Assembly (NCBI GenBank): GCA_001632435.1
Contig: KV424084.1
Coordinates: 1 to 57,410 of the forward strand
Reading direction: 5' to 3'
Source of the DNA: Calocera cornea HHB12733
Taxonomy: Eukaryota; Basidiomycota; Dacrymycetes; Dacrymycetales; Dacrymycetaceae
Length of the DNA stretch: 57,410 bases
This document shows positions 54,756 to 57,410 of this stretch, piece by piece (the first letter of the stretch is position 1; every line of letters starts with the position of its first letter). The notes beneath the pieces are model-generated. The model was not told the origin of the DNA, made no database searches, and saw only the letters and a list, made by a program, of their open reading frames with translations. A program made the translations under genes and the position numbers.

Positions 54756-57134
54756 TCATCCCTGGTAGTAAGGGCCACCCTGTGGCATGCGAGCACCTTT
54801 CGGCGGGGGCGGGGGCGGCATGTGGAAGGTAGGGGGCGGCGACTGCGACGGTCGCTGCTGCATAGGCGACATCATCGGAGGCTGGCTGTTGAGCACGGGG
54901 CCATAGAAACTCTCCGGACGCTTCCCGTTACTATCCTGAGATGTTGATCGAGAGTGGCCGTATCCGTTACGTCCGCTGTTGCCGTTGAAGGGCAGGTGCT
55001 CGGCGGAACCGTGCGGGGTACCACCCTCGGGCGAGGCCAGCGGTGTCATCTCGATGCGAGGACTGTGCGGACCGCCGAAGTTCTGCGATCCACGGATGCT
55101 AGCTTCGTCCATGCGCATACGCCTGACGGAGGGCGCAGGCGATCCTATCGGTGTGCCGAAGGCGGAGGTGACGAGCGAGAAGCTACGGAAGGGCTTCTCC
55201 ACGTAGATCCTGCGCTTGCCTTCCGCCGCGGGAGGAGAAACGTTGGAGTCGGCGAAGCAGTCGGGATCGGCATCAGGGCCCCACGACACGAGGAACGAGC
55301 AGAGCCAGCCACAAGCCCATGCCGTCGGGTAGACGACCAGGAAGTAGAACACGACCGACAAGGAAACCACGGTAACGAGCAGGGCAGCCCATGCGGCGAA
55401 CAGTGCACCGGCGTTGGTGAAAGGGTGTGCGAAGTGGGACATGACAGAGGGCACCAGCGTGTACACCAGCGAAGGTGTCAGGAGGTACATCCCGGGCGTC
55501 AGCTGTACATCTTAGTCAGATTTTGCCTACTCCACGGCGACAAGAGCACTTACAATAAACAGATAACGGACGAGGAAGTTGCCAAGGACAAGCTGTGCCC
55601 AAGGGGTGATCTCCACCCACAGCAGAGTCAAGGTGACAAACACCGTGTCACCGAACTGGATCTCAGTGACGTTGCGAACGTTCCACGCAGCCATGCCGGT
55701 GTCGATGGCGTTCCTGGTTGGCGTGACGAACTCGAAGACGATGATCAAGCCAAGGAGGAGCGCCTGAACAAGCATGCGCTGGACAAGCGGCATGCGGCGT
55801 ATGCGCGGCAGGAACATTGTCGACATGTCGTAAACCATGTAGCCGAGCAACGCGGGCGTAAAGTACGAGAACGTGGACCAGGTGAAGCAGAACAGCGCGA
55901 TGAAGATCCAGTAGCGGTTTGAGGGGAGGGCGGAGACCACGATGTGGAGCAGGTATGTGAAGTACGAGCCTGCATATACGTAAGCTTACGTGACAATGAA
56001 TATGAACAAATGCGCTCACTCTGGAAGAACCATGGTACACTCCACAGGTTGGCTCCAAACGCCTGCCCAAGTCCCGTGTTGTAGCTGAAGCTACCGAACA
56101 GGCCCCAGAGGAGGGTGAAGAAACCAGCGGCATTCGTGATGCCGCACCAGTTTGGCTCATCGATGGCAAGAACGTTCCACATGATGCCGGTGTGGCCACC
56201 GGCACAGAGACCCCATTGGAGGATGAGGACGACGATGACGGGAGGTAGGAAGCGGAGAGGGCGCGTGACGAGGGAGAGGGATAGGAGAGGGGATGCGTGC
56301 GGTAGAGGAATCGGGAGACTACGGCCTGAGAGGAGTAGCAGGCCTTGGACGGCAACGTTCGCAGATCTAGCGGGCAGGCGGTGCAAGTCAGCGGAGGCAA
56401 GTATCAATGAGCAACGGTACTGACCTCACAACGTAGAGGGGACTCGAACGTATGACAGCACCCGGTTCCTCTTGGGTGATAGCAAGGAAGGCAGCGTTCA
56501 TCGCGATGAGGCCGCAGAGGAACTTGAGCCCGTCCACGTAGCCCACACGGCGGGTCTCCTCGCCGCTAGCAACCAAGCTACCCGGCCGATTTCTGCTCTC
56601 AGCAGCCTCGCCCGAGCGCCTCTTCTCGTCCTCAGCCAACCATGCCAGGAGACCACCGTTCGAGTTTGAGCTTGCTACGTTGGGGATGAGGTAGCTGTGC
56701 TTCTCGTCCTCGGATGGTGTGCCCAGGTACGGCGTTGATGAACTCGCCGCCTGAGTGACGTGGACGTTGGACCCGCGCTTTGGATCGTAGGTGGAGTCGC
56801 CGTCTACCTCTGAAGCAAGCGTCGGGGTGGAGGAGGAAGGGGTGAGGAGGTTGGAGAGAGGGTGGGAGCGCTTGCCAGCTTGCATGGCCGCGTTTCCTGT
56901 GGGAGAGGCGGGCATGGATGGACGACGATAAGGGTTGTTGACACGGGAGTGAGGGGGGCTGTCCAAGCTGGAGCCTGGATAAAGAGGCTGGGATGGCGAA
57001 GCCTGGTCCTCGTCGTCGTCTGCCGGAGGAGGGGGGAGCGGGAAGGAGTGAGAGGACTTGTACCTCTCGAAAATGGGGGTGGGAGAGCCGGACCGCGGCT
57101 GGGGGAGGTGATTCTGGTTCTGTGCGTGGGCCAT
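54756..57134 (-). CDS. Multi-pass membrane protein related to acyltransferase-3 family
   Basis: Members of this family sit in membranes and acylate sugars or other wall components. The ATG at 57134 (MAHAQNQNH; 57146 is an in-frame alternative) opens about 180 disordered Pro/Ser residues. The membrane part starts YVDGLKFLCGLIAMNAAFLA, comparable with the DGLRG..AL..V..H first helix of acyltransferase 3. It continues with RPLRFLPPVIVVLILQWGLC, NAAGFFTLLWGLFG, FTPALLGYMVYDMSTMFL and LLWVEITPWAQLVLGNFLVR, giving roughly ten helices. The C-terminus is cytosolic and rich in Pro/Ser (QQRPSQSPPPTFHM). Introns lie near 56360-56425, 55968-56020 and 55500-55553. In place of the His that AT3 enzymes carry in the first helix there is NAAF, so activity is uncertain. 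Many Agaricomycetes have this protein type and none is characterised as far as I recall. Confidence 0.6.
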
Positions 57135-57410
57135 GATGCAGTTCAAGGTCTCAGCAAGATCAACGGCTGCCGTACGTCGTTTGGGGGGCTTCCCTTCGCA
57201 CGAGATTTGATGCCGTCGCCGGTTTGGGCCAGAAACATCAGGATTGGGGCGAGCACGCCAAAATATTTGACTCCGTGCATTTTGGCGCCGGATGTATATG
57301 GAGGTATATGGAGGTAAATTCCACCCTAAATAGCGTTAGTTGGCTGTACCTAGTCTAAAGGGCACGGGCCTTCCTGTATCCACTCATTACTGCCGCTCTC
57401 CCCACTGCCG
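57135..57410. other. Promoter region of the acyltransferase-like gene, right edge
   Basis: These 276 bases lie upstream of the last gene. A short tandem word (ATATGGAGGT, about 57295-57314) occurs twice. No other gene is visible. Confidence 0.4.

Noticed and set aside
54954..55922. A 322-codon plus-strand open frame opposite the acyltransferase-like gene
   Set aside because: It is the antisense shadow of a membrane protein exon and shows an odd, highly charged composition with no domain.
1..57410. CRISPR, plasmid, phage or bacterial-type system
   Set aside because: No spaced repeats, no operons or ribosome binding sites. All genes are intron-bearing eukaryotic genes.

Overview
This window is a nuclear segment of a filamentous basidiomycete (Agaricomycotina; an Agaricomycete is the best guess). 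The evidence is dense genes broken by many introns of about 45-65 nt with GTRNGT donors and CTRAY branch points, moderately high GC, CT-rich leaders before start codons, a GPI-anchored chitin deacetylase, a typical basidiomycete glycosyltransferase, and a small mushroom-type protein family. There is no plasmid, phage, CRISPR array or intact transposon. I read about 17 protein-coding genes, most of them conserved housekeeping genes.

Layout, left to right. The left edge (1-432, minus) holds the first exons of a second TOR kinase gene that runs off the window. A complete TOR gene follows (1420-10074, minus), so two TOR copies stand head to tail. Next on the plus strand come a Rho1 exchange factor of the ROM2 type (11691-16416), a chitin deacetylase (17095-18732) and a Sec1/Munc18 protein (19114-22024). 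Then come a small basidiomycete protein (22159-22779, minus), an eIF4E of the 4EHP group (24448-25489, plus), SAGA subunit Sgf73 (25763-27156, minus) and a DXD glycosyltransferase (27769-29029, minus). VMS1 (30712-32809, minus) is divergent from a CoA-type Nudix hydrolase (33059-33992, plus). Condensin BRN1 (34158-36914) and ribosomal protein L11 (37167-37909) follow on plus, then L-rhamnonate dehydratase (38202-39662, minus). An Rxt3-like protein (40516-44684, minus) is divergent from ESCRT-II VPS25 (45101-46135, plus). A HIRIP3-like histone chaperone (46406-47884, minus), a single-pass membrane protein (48820-49622, plus), DNA polymerase delta (49842-53762, minus) and an acyltransferase-3-like membrane protein (54756-57134, minus) complete the window.

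There is no metabolic gene cluster. One run does make sense together: TOR, a Rho1 GEF (in yeast a TORC2-controlled activator of the cell-wall integrity pathway) and a chitin deacetylase (a wall-modifying enzyme) are adjacent. That may be chance. Several genes concern chromatin (Sgf73, Rxt3-like, HIRIP3-like, condensin), but they are dispersed.

The most unusual signal is the TOR duplication. Exons of the two copies are about 83% identical where I counted, their first two introns have diverged, and a promoter block is conserved at equal distance from both ATGs. Yet the outermost 95 bases of the window, including a whole 47-nt intron, match the other copy perfectly. That points to recent gene conversion or to an assembly seam. 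Other points of note are a ribosomal protein gene whose first exon is only ATG and whose last is only Lys plus stop, a 4EHP-like protein with a mixed set of cap-binding residues, and long Arg/Glu-type repeats in the Rxt3-like protein. Exon borders were placed by eye from splice consensus and family similarity. No alignment or search was run.
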